59,326 nucleotides of DNA from positions 1-59,326 of the forward strand of contig NZ_BAED01000021.1 of the NCBI RefSeq assembly GCF_000241345.1, read 5' to 3'. Under the pieces are notes generated by a model that saw only the letters and a list, made by a program, of their open reading frames with translations, was not told the DNA's origin and searched no databases. The stretch's first letter is position 1. The number at the start of each line of letters is the position of its first letter. The DNA is from Gordonia amarae NBRC 15530 (GTDB lineage Bacteria; Actinomycetota; Actinomycetes; Mycobacteriales; Mycobacteriaceae). The position numbers and the translations under genes were made by a program. This document shows, piece by piece, positions 16,330 through 25,455 of the stretch.

Positions 16330-17210
16330 CGATCCTGGTCGGCTACGTGCCCGGTGAGGGTGGGGCGGGCGGCATCCAGCTCGGTGCGATGCTGGCCGAA
16401 TCCCTCGACACCGACCTGGTGATCGCGACGGTGGCACCCACCCCGTGGACCACGCCGTCGCTCGCACGGGTCGACGCGGAGTTCCTGGACTGGACCGACC
16501 AATTCATCGACCAGGCGTTCTCCGAGGTCACCGCCCACATGAACATCTATCCGGCGGCGCTGACCTGGAGCTTCGACCGGCTCGACCATCGCACCGCGTC
16601 GGCCGCGCTGGCCGCCCACGCCAAGGAGATCGGGGCGGCCGCGGTGGTGCTCGCGTCCACCGGCGACGGGCAGCTCGGGCAGATCGTCGTCGGATCTACC
16701 GCCGATGCGCTGCTGCACCGTTCCGAGGTGGCTGTCGCGCTCAGTCCGCGCGGCTACCGCTCGCCGCGGGACGGGCTGCTCACCCGGGTCACCGCCGCCA
16801 TCGCCGGCGACGACCCGCAGGACCGGACGGTCCTCACCAACGCGCATATGCTGGCCGACGAGATGACCGCACCGCTGCGGGTGGTGACGTTCGCGGTGCG
16901 CGGCGGCGCCATGTACCCGCCGCTGGTGGGCCTGGCAGGCGAGTCCGACGTCCTCGATCAGTGGGTGGAGCAGTCGGCTCAGGCCCACGAGGCCCTGCGC
17001 GCCGACGGCCTGATCACCGACGACACCGTCACCGAGATCGCCACCGGCCGCGGCTGGCGCGAGGCCGTCGACTCCCTCGACTGGCAGGGCGGCGAGGTCA
17101 TGCTGATCGGCAGCACCCGCGAAGGTCCGCTGCGCCGGGTGTTCATCGGCTCCCGCTCCACCAAACTGATCCGGCACTCCCCCGTCCCGGTGGTCGTGCT
17201 GCCGAAGTGA
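16326..17210 (+). CDS. Universal stress protein-like protein
   Basis: A 294-aa protein from ATG 16326, which overlaps the permease stop (ATGA). Two tandem USP-like alpha/beta domains are visible: MTILVGYVPGEGG...AAVVLASTGDGQLGQIVVGSTADALLHRSEVAVALSP, and a second ending EVMLIGSTREGPLRRVFIGSRSTKLIRHSPVPVVVLPK. The G-x2-G-x9-G-S/T nucleotide-loop pattern is recognisable in the second domain. Translational coupling suggests it senses nucleotide or stress state and modulates the permease, as other APC permease-USP pairs are thought to do. Confidence 0.85.
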   Translation: MTILVGYVPGEGGAGGIQLGAMLAESLDTDLVIATVAPTPWTTPSLARVDAEFLDWTDQFIDQAFSEVTAHMNIYPAALTWSFDRLDHRTASAALAAHAKEIGAAAVVLASTGDGQLGQIVVGSTADALLHRSEVAVALSPRGYRSPRDGLLTRVTAAIAGDDPQDRTVLTNAHMLADEMTAPLRVVTFAVRGGAMYPPLVGLAGESDVLDQWVEQSAQAHEALRADGLITDDTVTEIATGRGWREAVDSLDWQGGEVMLIGSTREGPLRRVFIGSRSTKLIRHSPVPVVVLPK

Positions 17211-17217
17211 CGGCGTA

Positions 17218-17278
17218 AACCCCACGAATACGCCCCGGCATCGCAATTATTGTGATGTCGGAGCGTATTCGTGGGGTT
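17218..17278. terminator. Long perfect-stem hairpin after the USP gene
   Basis: Perfect 16-bp arms (17218-17233 and 17263-17278) enclose a second 8-bp arm pair with one G-U match, giving a stem of about 24 bp. It starts 8 bp after the USP stop. There is no T tract on either side, so it may be a repeat element or RNA-processing stem rather than a classical terminator. Confidence 0.6.
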
Positions 17279-17309
17279 CCGGCCGGCACCGTCGCATAGC
17301 CTGTGCCAC

Positions 17310-19062
17310 ATGACGTCGTGGCGAAGGATCAGAGGACTGAGCTACAGCACGATCGGGCGCACCGTACGGGCGCGGGTACACACGAGCAACGGCGGTGAAC
17401 ACCTCGTGCGGTTCGATCCACCGGCCTTGTGGAGGCTGGAAAGTCCGGACGGCACAACGCAACTGGTGGAGAACGAGACGGACGAGTATCGGGTCCGCGA
17501 CGACGGCGTCGCCGTGCACGCGCATAAGGCACCGAACCGTGTCGTGATGATGATGGGTCTGAACCCGATGCAGCTCTTCACGATGTACCGATGGTGGCCG
17601 GAACCCGGCCCGATGGCGCGGCCACGGGTCGGCGCGGCGAGCGACCCGGTTGCCACGACCGTGCGCGGCCGCAGCGGCTGGCAGGTGGAGTTCGACGATC
17701 CGCAAGGCGCACAACCGATCACAGTGGTCATCGACCAGGACCTCGGCGTCTGCCTCGCGTGGCGGCAGGGCGGGCAATGGCTGGAGATGTCCGAACCGGT
17801 ACTCGATGAGGACTTCGACCCGGCACTCTTCACCTGGGACGGTCCCACGATCGAGGAGGAGGAACACGCCGAGGCGCAGGCCCAGTCGCAGGCGCAACGC
17901 GATTACGAACAGCAGATGCGCGACCTCGCGGACATGCCGCAGACCCAGGTCGGCTGGTTCCCGACCACGATCCATACGTCTGCGGTGGATGGTGACGCGC
18001 TGACCGGTGCGCTCGACATCACGGCCACAACCGGTTCCGCCCAGTTCGCCATCAGACGCTGGCTGACCGGGCTCGACGAACCCGAGCCCGGCTTCAGCGT
18101 GCAATCGTATACGGTGCAGGGCCGCAGGGAGAGCGGTCCGTGGACGGTCGAGGTGCGGACATACGCCGCGGCGCTGTCACCTGACGATCTCGAACGCGTC
18201 TTCGCGCAGTTGTCGCTACCCGATCCGCCCGGAACGATCGACGACGTCGCGGCGGCGGCTGCGGACCGCCGATCGGAACAGGAAGAACGCGAGACCACCG
18301 AACTGCTCGGAACCGGACGCGAGCTCGGCGACTACCTGCACGCCGACAACTATGCCGCGCTGCTCATCCGCACCGACTTCACCGACGACCAGCGGTGGCG
18401 GGAGGTGGCGCTCGCGGCCACCGCCTCGGTGGACAGTGGCGACGAGTTCCCCTTCCAGGCCAACCTGACCTGCATCGACAACCCGGACAACGCGGGCCTG
18501 ACCCCCGAGCAGCTCCGCGCCCGGATCGGCGATGACCCGCCCTCGTTCGCCTTCCTCGCCGACACGGTCACCATGACCGACCCGGAGATGCCGATCATCG
18601 CCCTCGACTGCGGCGACCCCGAGTACGACGAGCCCGGCCGGACCTTCCGCATCATCCCGTCCGAGATGTGGGGAATCGAGAACAACCTGTCCATCGCCAA
18701 CATGGACTTCCGGGACTTCGCCGACTCCGCCGCCGACGACGGCGTGTTCCGCGGTTTCCCGCCGCCACCACCGCACGTCGCGACGTTGCAGCGCGAGGAG
18801 TTGCTGGCGCTCAGTGCCACCAACCACTCGACGCCGGCGCTCGCACGCTTCGCCGACGACCTGCCCACCATCGAGCACGCATACGCGGTCATCTCCGAGA
18901 TGCCCCGGATGAGACTTCACACGTCGATCGCCGATCTCGAGCCTCGTTCCGACGAGTACATACTCGGTGACGACGACTATCTCGCCGCCACCGCCCGCGA
19001 TGGTGTGTGCCACTCTGGATTTGTCCAGATCAGAGGCGGCCACTGGAGCACGCCCAGCAGGA
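17310..19062 (+). pseudogene. DUF6924-like protein with N-terminal extension, 3' end cut by insertion boundary
   Basis: The ATG at 17310 opens a protein of about 585 genuine residues. The N-terminal 170 residues look like a beta-rich LolA-like or lipoprotein-chaperone fold without a signal peptide. A Glu/Gln-rich linker and a second beta-rich segment follow. Residues of about 350-477 match the DUF6924 pattern (LLIRTDFTDDQRWREV ... FRIIPSEMWGIENNLSIANMDFRDFAD). The frame continues to a stop at 19097, but its last residues are antisense livM, so the native C-terminus is lost. Function unknown. Confidence 0.65.
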
Positions 19063-20746
19063 CCGCGAACGGCTGGAACGACACATTGGTCTGCTGATAC
19101 GCCAGCAGGGTGCCACCGAGACCGGCGATGAACGCACCGATCCCGAAGGCTGCCAGTTTGGTCGCGGTCACGTTCACACCCGATGCCGCGGCCGAGCGTT
19201 CGTTGGCACGTACGGCCAGCATTCGGGTGCCCAGGCGACTGCGCCGCAAATACACCACACCGATGGCCACGATTACCGCCACGACCAGGCACAGCATCCC
19301 GAACGCAGCCCGCGGATACTCGCCACCGGTGCCGATGCCCAGATTCAGACCGAAGATCGACGGAGACGGCACGTCGATACCGGACGAGTCCACGAAGTCG
19401 GTATTACGGAACCAGAACGCCTCCAGCGTGTACGCCATCGTCAGCGTCACCACCGCCACCGTGAGGCCGCGGATCCGCAAGGCGGGCAAGCCGATCACCA
19501 CACCGATGACGGCGGCCAATACGGCGGCCAGCAGCGGCGCGATCGGGAACGGCACATTCCAGCTCGTGGTGATCGGGCCCACCAGGAACGCCGCGACACC
19601 GGCGATCGCCAGCTGCGCGAGAGACACCTGACCGGCGTAACCGGTGACCACCACCTGCGACAGGCCGATCACCGTCATGATGATCGTGGTGATCACCGCC
19701 ATACGCCAATCCCCGCCCGCCACAAGCAAAACCACCACACCGGCCACCGCCGCCGCGGGCACCCAGTACTTCAGGTGCCGCGGATACGGGGCGTTGCCCA
19801 GTTCGGAGACGATCACGGCGCCGCGCGAGTGCAGCGGCTTGGCCCACGCGACCAGCACCACCAGAACCACGATCAGCGGCACCAGCTCCACCAGTCCCGT
19901 GGACGGCAGCCAGTCGTAGACGCGCGGCAGGTAGGTGGCCTCGGACTGCAGCATGCCGATCGCCAGACCGGCCACGACCGCCACCAGGATCGAGGAGAAC
20001 CGCCCGATGATCGCCGCGGCGAGCGCCGGCACGATGAACAGGGTGTAGGCATAGGGGGTGAGCGGAACGATCGGCGAGATCAGAATCCCCGCCAGGCCGG
20101 AGACGGCCGAACCGATCATCCAGTTCGCGGCCGCGATCTTGTCCGGCGACAAACCGCTGACGTACGCACCCTCTTCGCTTTCCGACGCCGCGCGGGTGGC
20201 CAGCCCGAACCGGGTGAACCGGTAGGCGCCGGCCAGCACGACGGCGATCACGACGATGGTGACCGCGAACAGCACGCGGTCCTGCGGAACCCGCATCCCA
20301 CCGAATTCCAGGATGTCGACAGGGAAGATCGCATCGACGGCCGGCCCCTTGGTACCGAGCTGCGCGGTGGTGAGCGCGGCGAAGATGATCATCACACCGA
20401 TCGAGGCGACGGTCCGCGCCACCGGCGGCGCCTTACGCAGCGGACGGAAGATCAACAGGTACAACACGAGTCCGAGGACCGCGCACAGGGCCATCGAAAT
20501 CACGGCGGCACCGAAGAACCCGGGATCCCCGCCGATGTCGACACTGTCCGGGAACCCGGGGATCACGATGAGCAGCTCACCCTGACGCAGATACGCGTAG
20601 GTGTAGGCGCCGAACAACGCGAGCGATCCGGTGGCGAAGTTCATCACCCCGGAGCTGCGGTAGATCACCACCAGGGCCAGGGCCAGGGCGGCGAACACGC
20701 CACCCGACCCGAGTCCGAGCAGTAGGAACTGAAGATGATCGGTCAT
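19056..20746 (-). pseudogene. livH: LivH-LivM fusion permease, 3' truncated by the insert
   Basis: The ATG at 20746 follows AAGGAG by 8 nt. Residues 1-290 are a LivH permease (SGVMNFATGSLALFGAY, LGLVLYLLIFRPLR) and from about 320 a LivM permease begins (GLSQVVVTGYAGQVSLAQLAIAGVAAF). It is cut after FQPFAVLL at the CAGCAGG repeat. The frame then runs through insert sequence to a stop at 18977. Joined to 11814-12969 it would form a single LivH-LivM-LivG protein of about 945 aa. As it stands, the last LivM helices are missing and transport is probably lost unless the two parts assemble. Confidence 0.85.
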
Positions 20747-20941
20747 TGCTGCGCTCCTTGGTTGAGCGAGGCTCGGTCCGACCATCGGCCGGGATTCGGC
20801 TGCATGGCGCCTCCAATACGAATTCCTCTTGCGGGCTGCCGGAAGAGGGCGTGACGGCCACGCGGGAGATCGTTCCTCGCTGCGGCCTGATGTGGCTGTG
20901 ATGTACCCGGGCACGTCGGGTCACTGGTGAATACCGTCACA

Positions 20942-20962
20942 GCGACAGTAGGCACTATCGCT
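20942..20962. promoter_or_regulatory. Candidate TetR operator upstream of the liv permease
   Basis: AGCGACAGT AGGC ACTATCGCT is an inverted repeat with one mismatch, 196 bp before the LivH start. It shares 17 of 19 bases with the operator-like site next to the TetR gene at 9482-9499, so one regulator probably binds both. Confidence 0.65.
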
Positions 20963-21026
20963 GTGCGCGTCAACGACTCCCTGAGCGGATACAGCCCGAT
21001 CCCCCCTTGGCCCGTGAATTGCTCCC

Positions 21027-22220
21027 CTACGCGTGATCGATCAGCGCCGCCACCGGATCGCGGAGCACCGAGGCAACCTCGGTCAATACCGCCGAGCCCA
21101 GCTCGCCGTCGACAAGACGATGGTCGAATGACAATGCTAACTGCGCCACCTGCCGGACCTCCACGCGACCGTCAACCACCCACGGGGTGGGCCGGATCGC
21201 GCCGAACGCGAGAATGACCGCCTCTCCCGGATTGAGGATCGGGGTGCCGGCGTCGACGCCGAGGGCCCCGATATTGGTGATGGTGGCGGTGCCGCCGGTC
21301 ATGTCCGCAGGGCGCAGTATCCCCTCACGCGCGGTGACCACCAGCCGGTCGACGGATTCTGCCAGACCGCGCAGCCCCAGCGCGTCGGCCCGTTTGATGT
21401 TGGGCACCACCAGACCCCGGGCGGAGGCGACCGCGATCCCCAGGTTCACCGACCCGAACCGGACGATCTCGGCCGCGCGCTCATCCCACCGGGCGTTGGC
21501 CTCGGGGTACTTCTCCAGCGCCATCAGCAGTGCCTTGGCCACCAACAGCATCGGGTTGATGCGCAGACCCACCCACCTCGGGTCCGCACGCAGGGTGGCG
21601 ACGAGTTCGGTGGTGGCGGTGACGTCGACCGCGAGCCATTCGGTGACATGCGGTGCGGTGAAGGCTGATTCGGTCATCGCCGCGGCGGTGGCCCGCCGCA
21701 CGCCGCGGATCGGGACCCGGGTGTCGGCGACGAGTGCCACCTCCCCGCCCGCAGGCCGCGACGGGCTCGCCGGAAGTTCGCCGCGCGGACGGAGGTGCCG
21801 GCGGCGCTCGACCGGTGCACTCGGGCCGGTGCCCACCAGGATCTGCACCTTCGGTTCCGGCTCGGGCGCCTCCTCCGCGGCGTCGACGGCCATGACATCG
21901 TCGGCCACAGTGGCAGGTTCCGGATCCGGTGCGACGCCGACGGGTTCGGGTGCCGCCGCGCCGGGACCGCCGGGGCCGCCGATGCGGATACTGACGATCA
22001 CCGTCCCCACGTCCACGATGTCGCCCACCGCAGCGTGCAGCGTCTCCACGACACCGGCCACGGGCGAAGGCAACTCGACCGCGGATTTGGCGGTCTCGAC
22101 CTCACACAGGGTCTGGTTGATCTCGACACAGTCGCCGACGGCGACCTCCCACGAGATGATCTCGGCGTCGGTGAGACCTTCCCCGACGTCGGGGAGTTTG
22201 AATCTGGCGATGGTGGACAT
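21027..22220 (-). CDS. 2-oxoacid dehydrogenase E2 (dihydrolipoamide acyltransferase)
   Basis: The 397-aa protein has one N-terminal lipoyl domain with the lipoylated Lys45 (VETAKSAVE), a Pro/Ala/Glu-rich linker, a short peripheral-subunit-binding segment (about 170-200, VPIRGVRRATAAAM region) and a catalytic domain ending in SFDHRLVDGELG, with the active-site His and Asp. It transfers the acyl group from E1 to CoA. It follows E1-alpha and E1-beta in the same operon. E3 is not encoded here and must come from the central lpd gene. Confidence 0.92.
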   Translation of the reverse strand: MSTIARFKLPDVGEGLTDAEIISWEVAVGDCVEINQTLCEVETAKSAVELPSPVAGVVETLHAAVGDIVDVGTVIVSIRIGGPGGPGAAAPEPVGVAPDPEPATVADDVMAVDAAEEAPEPEPKVQILVGTGPSAPVERRRHLRPRGELPASPSRPAGGEVALVADTRVPIRGVRRATAAAMTESAFTAPHVTEWLAVDVTATTELVATLRADPRWVGLRINPMLLVAKALLMALEKYPEANARWDERAAEIVRFGSVNLGIAVASARGLVVPNIKRADALGLRGLAESVDRLVVTAREGILRPADMTGGTATITNIGALGVDAGTPILNPGEAVILAFGAIRPTPWVVDGRVEVRQVAQLALSFDHRLVDGELGSAVLTEVASVLRDPVAALIDHA

Positions 22221-22247
22221 CTCTACCGTCCTTGAGCAGGTGCGTGG

Positions 22248-23219
22248 TCAGAAGAAGAGCGATCGGTCGACGGCCTCGAGCACCCGGTCGACATCGGGCA
22301 GGAATTTCTCCTCGACACGCGCCGGCGGGTACGGCAGGTTGTAGGCCCCGACGCGCAGCACCGGGGCATTCAGCTCCCGGAAGCATCGCTCGGTGATGGT
22401 GGCGGCGATCTCGGCGCCGAGACCGGCGAAGGTGGATGCCTCGTGCACCACCACCGCGCGTCCGGTCCGCCGTACCTGTTCGATGAGCGTCGGAACATCC
22501 AGTGGTGACAGATTTCTCAGGTCCACGACACCCACCGAGTAACCGTCCTCCTGTGCTGCCCGCGCCGCCGCGAGCGCCGGTGCGACCGACCCGCCGTAGG
22601 CGATCAGGGTGCAGTCGGTGCCGTCCACGCAGACGCGGGCGGTGTCCCTGCGTTCCACGCAGGTCTCCTCCACCTCGCCCTTCTGCCAGTAGTGGCGTTT
22701 GGGCTCGTAGAAGATGACCGGGTCGTCGCACCGGACGGCCTCCTGGATCATGTGGAAGGCATCCCCGGGGTTCGAGCAGCTGACCACGCGCAGGCCGGCG
22801 GTGTGCGCGAAGTAGGCCTCATTGGATTCGCTGTGATGTTCCACCGCGCCGATGCCACCGCCGACCGGGATCCGGATCACCACGGGCAACGCGATCGTGC
22901 CACCGGAGCGGGCACGCATCTTGGCGAGCTGGCTGACGATCTGGTCGAACGCCGGGTAGACGAATCCGTCGAACTGGATCTCACACACGGGACGGTAGCC
23001 ACGCAACGCCAATCCGATTGCGGTACCAACGATCCCGGACTCGGTCAGCGGTGTGTCGACGACGCGCGCGGCCCCGAACCGGCGTTGCAGGCCGTCGGTG
23101 ACCCGGAAGACGCCGCCGAGCACCCCGACGTCCTCGCCCATCACCATCACCCGGTCGTCGGCCGCCATCGCCGCGGCGAGTCCGCTGTTGATGGCCCCGC
23201 CGAGCGTCATCGTGGTCAT
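22248..23219 (-). CDS. 2-oxoacid dehydrogenase E1 component, beta subunit
   Basis: A 323-aa protein from ATG 23219, which overlaps the E1-alpha stop (ATGA). It has typical E1-beta words: VMVMGEDVGVLGGVFRVTDGLQRRFG, DTPLTESGIVGTAIGLALRG, and a C-terminal transketolase domain (VVHEASTFAGLGAEIAATI). It pairs with the alpha subunit to form the ThDP-dependent decarboxylase of a branched-chain-type (BCKDH-like) complex. The length is standard. Confidence 0.92.
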   Translation of the reverse strand: MTTMTLGGAINSGLAAAMAADDRVMVMGEDVGVLGGVFRVTDGLQRRFGAARVVDTPLTESGIVGTAIGLALRGYRPVCEIQFDGFVYPAFDQIVSQLAKMRARSGGTIALPVVIRIPVGGGIGAVEHHSESNEAYFAHTAGLRVVSCSNPGDAFHMIQEAVRCDDPVIFYEPKRHYWQKGEVEETCVERRDTARVCVDGTDCTLIAYGGSVAPALAAARAAQEDGYSVGVVDLRNLSPLDVPTLIEQVRRTGRAVVVHEASTFAGLGAEIAATITERCFRELNAPVLRVGAYNLPYPPARVEEKFLPDVDRVLEAVDRSLFF

Positions 23220-24325
23220 GCCGCATCCCCCGTCCGGAGCGAGGTCTGCCCGAGGAATTCCTCTTCGGCCAGGTACCGGGCGTAGTCGTCGTCGACGAGC
23301 GTGTGCGGCTGCGCGTAGGTGGAGGCGAAGACGTCGTCGAGGCGGGGGTCCGGCAGGCCGCGGCAGTCGGTGCGGACCTGTTCGGCGAACGCATCGCATT
23401 CGCGGTCCAGCCGGGCGAAGAACCCCTCCTCGACGCCCTGGCCCTCCAGGAAGGCCCGCACCCGCGCCAGCGGGTCGCGCGATTCCCAGAGCTTGAGTTC
23501 GTGGTCGTCGCGGTAGCGTCCCGGGTCGTCGGAGGTACTGTGCCCACCACGCCGGTAGGTAAACGCCTCGATGAACACCGGCCCACCGCCGGCGCGGATA
23601 TGCGCTGCCGCTTCGGAGGTCACCGCGTGTACGGCGAGCGCGTCGTTGCCGTCGACGTGATAGGACCGCAGCCCGAAGCCGGCCGCCCGCCGGTGCAGCG
23701 GCATCCGCATCTGCAGGCTCGCCGGCGTGGAGATCGCCCACTGGTTGTTCTGGCAGAAGAACAGCACCGGAAGTTGTGCGGCGGCAGCCCAGTTGAGCGC
23801 CTCGTTCACGTCGCCCTGACTGGCGGCGCCGTCACCGAAGTACACCGTCACCACCTCGTCGGTGCGCTCCATCACCGCGCCGGTGGCGTACCCGACCGCG
23901 TGCAGCGTCTGGGTGCCGAGCACGAGCGAGTTGATATGCATGTGGTGCGTGCCGCCGGATTCCCAGCCCGCGTGGGCACATCCGCGCCATTGGGTGAGGA
24001 TCTGCGCCGGGGTCAGCCCGCGGCACAGCGCCACCGCGTGCTCGCGGTAGCTGGGGAAGATCATGTCGGTGCCACGCAGGGCGTGTACCGAACCCACCTG
24101 CGCGGCTTCCTGGCCCCAGCTCATCAGCCACAGGTTCAGTTCGCCCTGACGGGCCAGCGCCAGCGATTCGGTGTCCAGGCGGCGGGCACGCATCATGTCC
24201 CGATAGAGGTTGCGCGCCAACTGGATGTCGAGGCCGCGACGCTGCGCGGTCAGGGTGGGCGATCCGTCGGTGGTGAGGTATCGGATCGGCGGTTCCGACT
24301 CTGCCGGATTCTGATGTCCGGGCAC
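23216..24325 (-). CDS. 2-oxoacid dehydrogenase E1 component, alpha subunit
   Basis: The 369-aa protein binds ThDP through G164-D-G166 ... N193-N194 and has the phosphorylation-loop-like YRRGGHSTSDDP segment, close to BCKDH E1-alpha. The GTG start at 24325 has no good ribosome-binding site. Instead, an ATG at 24365 with AAGGAG 5 nt upstream opens in a different frame across the same region, so a frameshift near the start codon is possible (see findings). Neighbouring BKACE and ABC lipoprotein genes suggest a role in degrading a branched acid. Confidence 0.88.
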   Translation of the reverse strand: MPGHQNPAESEPPIRYLTTDGSPTLTAQRRGLDIQLARNLYRDMMRARRLDTESLALARQGELNLWLMSWGQEAAQVGSVHALRGTDMIFPSYREHAVALCRGLTPAQILTQWRGCAHAGWESGGTHHMHINSLVLGTQTLHAVGYATGAVMERTDEVVTVYFGDGAASQGDVNEALNWAAAAQLPVLFFCQNNQWAISTPASLQMRMPLHRRAAGFGLRSYHVDGNDALAVHAVTSEAAAHIRAGGGPVFIEAFTYRRGGHSTSDDPGRYRDDHELKLWESRDPLARVRAFLEGQGVEEGFFARLDRECDAFAEQVRTDCRGLPDPRLDDVFASTYAQPHTLVDDDYARYLAEEEFLGQTSLRTGDAA

Positions 24326-24443
24326 GTGCGGCCGGAGATCGGGGGTGTTCGAAGGCAGCGCTCATGGCGGCTCCTTGTTTTGCGACCGGGGTCGGGGATC
24401 GCCCGCCACGTGTCTCGGTTTCTGAGGATGCCCCGGTACGCCG

Positions 24444-25382
24444 TCAGGATGGCAACGGCGTCCCCGGGAGTCCGAGAATATCTCGGGTCTGGGTGGTTGT
24501 GCTTGGTGCGCAACCCATCTTGTGGATGAGCTCGACCGCACGGTCCACCAGTTCGACGTTCGTCGGTTCGCCGTCTCCGGCATAGTCTTCGAGGCCGACA
24601 CGGATGTGCCCGCCCCGTTCGATCGCCATCGCGGCCAGCCCGCTCTCGACCACGTCGCCACCGAGCAACGCGACCGACCACGGCAGTCCGGATGGTTCCA
24701 GGAGTTCCAGATATGCCTCCAATCCCGTACGGGTGGGCGGCAACCCGAATTCGAGCGCGCCGCCGAAATACAGTTTGACGATGGCGCCGCGCGGCAGCAG
24801 TCCCGCCCGGTGCCAGGCCAGCGTGGTACGCAGATATCCCGGTTCGAAAATCGAAATACTGGGAGCAGCACCGAGTTTCATGGTCTCCGCGAACATGTAC
24901 GCGGTGTCGTCGAGAGTGTTCTGGTAGCAGCCCCGCCCGCCGTCGGGCGGGACCGGGCCGGTGGTCGTGAGCCCGAGATTCACCGACCCCGGATCGACGA
25001 GAGTCATCCCGCCCAGCCCGCGGCGGGCGAGTTCGGCGATGTGCGACCAGCGGTCCTCGATCGCGATCCCCCGTGCGCCCGCCCCCAACGTCGGATACAG
25101 CAGCAGGTCGGGGTGTGACCGCAGCACCCGTTCCCACGCGGCGATGTAGGGCTCCACCGAGTGGACCCCGGTGTCGGTGAACATCGGTTCGTCGTTGTGG
25201 TTGTGCCCGATCGACGCACCGTGCTCGGCGCAGGCGATCATGTCCGCCGCGATCTCGTCGGGCGTACGGGGCACGTGCCGGTTGACCGAGCGGGGCGTTG
25301 ACCCGTTGACGGCAACCTCGATGATCACCGCATCGCTCACCGGCGACGCGGCGGCCTTGGCGACACTGTGCGTCGACACCAT
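24444..25382 (-). CDS. Beta-keto acid cleavage enzyme (BKACE, DUF849 family)
   Basis: This 312-aa TIM-barrel protein has E22 in the first strand (VIIEVAVNG) and the H60-N-H62 zinc motif typical of Kce/BKACE enzymes, plus FEPGYLRT and KLYFGG segments. The family converts a beta-keto acid plus acetyl-CoA into acetoacetate and a CoA ester. It lies between the E1-alpha gene and the transporter lipoprotein, hinting that imported or degraded beta-keto acids are handled here. Specificity cannot be assigned. Confidence 0.88.
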   Translation of the reverse strand: MVSTHSVAKAAASPVSDAVIIEVAVNGSTPRSVNRHVPRTPDEIAADMIACAEHGASIGHNHNDEPMFTDTGVHSVEPYIAAWERVLRSHPDLLLYPTLGAGARGIAIEDRWSHIAELARRGLGGMTLVDPGSVNLGLTTTGPVPPDGGRGCYQNTLDDTAYMFAETMKLGAAPSISIFEPGYLRTTLAWHRAGLLPRGAIVKLYFGGALEFGLPPTRTGLEAYLELLEPSGLPWSVALLGGDVVESGLAAMAIERGGHIRVGLEDYAGDGEPTNVELVDRAVELIHKMGCAPSTTTQTRDILGLPGTPLPS

Positions 25383-25455
25383 CGTTCACCCTTTCATGGT
25401 TGAGCGGGTGCGCCGCAGACGGTCCAGGCCGCGACGCACCCGCATCCACGTTCGC

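Larger units (their letters stand above)
12970..19062. mobile_element. 6.1-kb insert of unknown type splitting livHM from livMG
   Basis: The insert is bounded by the 7-bp direct repeat CAGCAGG (12963-12969 and 19056-19062). Deleting it with one repeat copy joins the LivHM and LivMG reading frames exactly. Its outermost genes are cut: a Mce-associated gene at the left end and a DUF6924-like gene at the right. No transposase, integrase or terminal inverted repeats were recognised. It may be a translocated chromosomal fragment, a passive passenger of a mobile element, or an assembly join. Confidence 0.7.

Noticed and set aside
12963..19062. Insert as a classical insertion sequence or integrative element.
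   Set aside because: No transposase, integrase, terminal inverted repeats or tRNA attachment site were seen; only a 7-bp direct repeat supports an insertion event, so it is left as an insert of unknown type.
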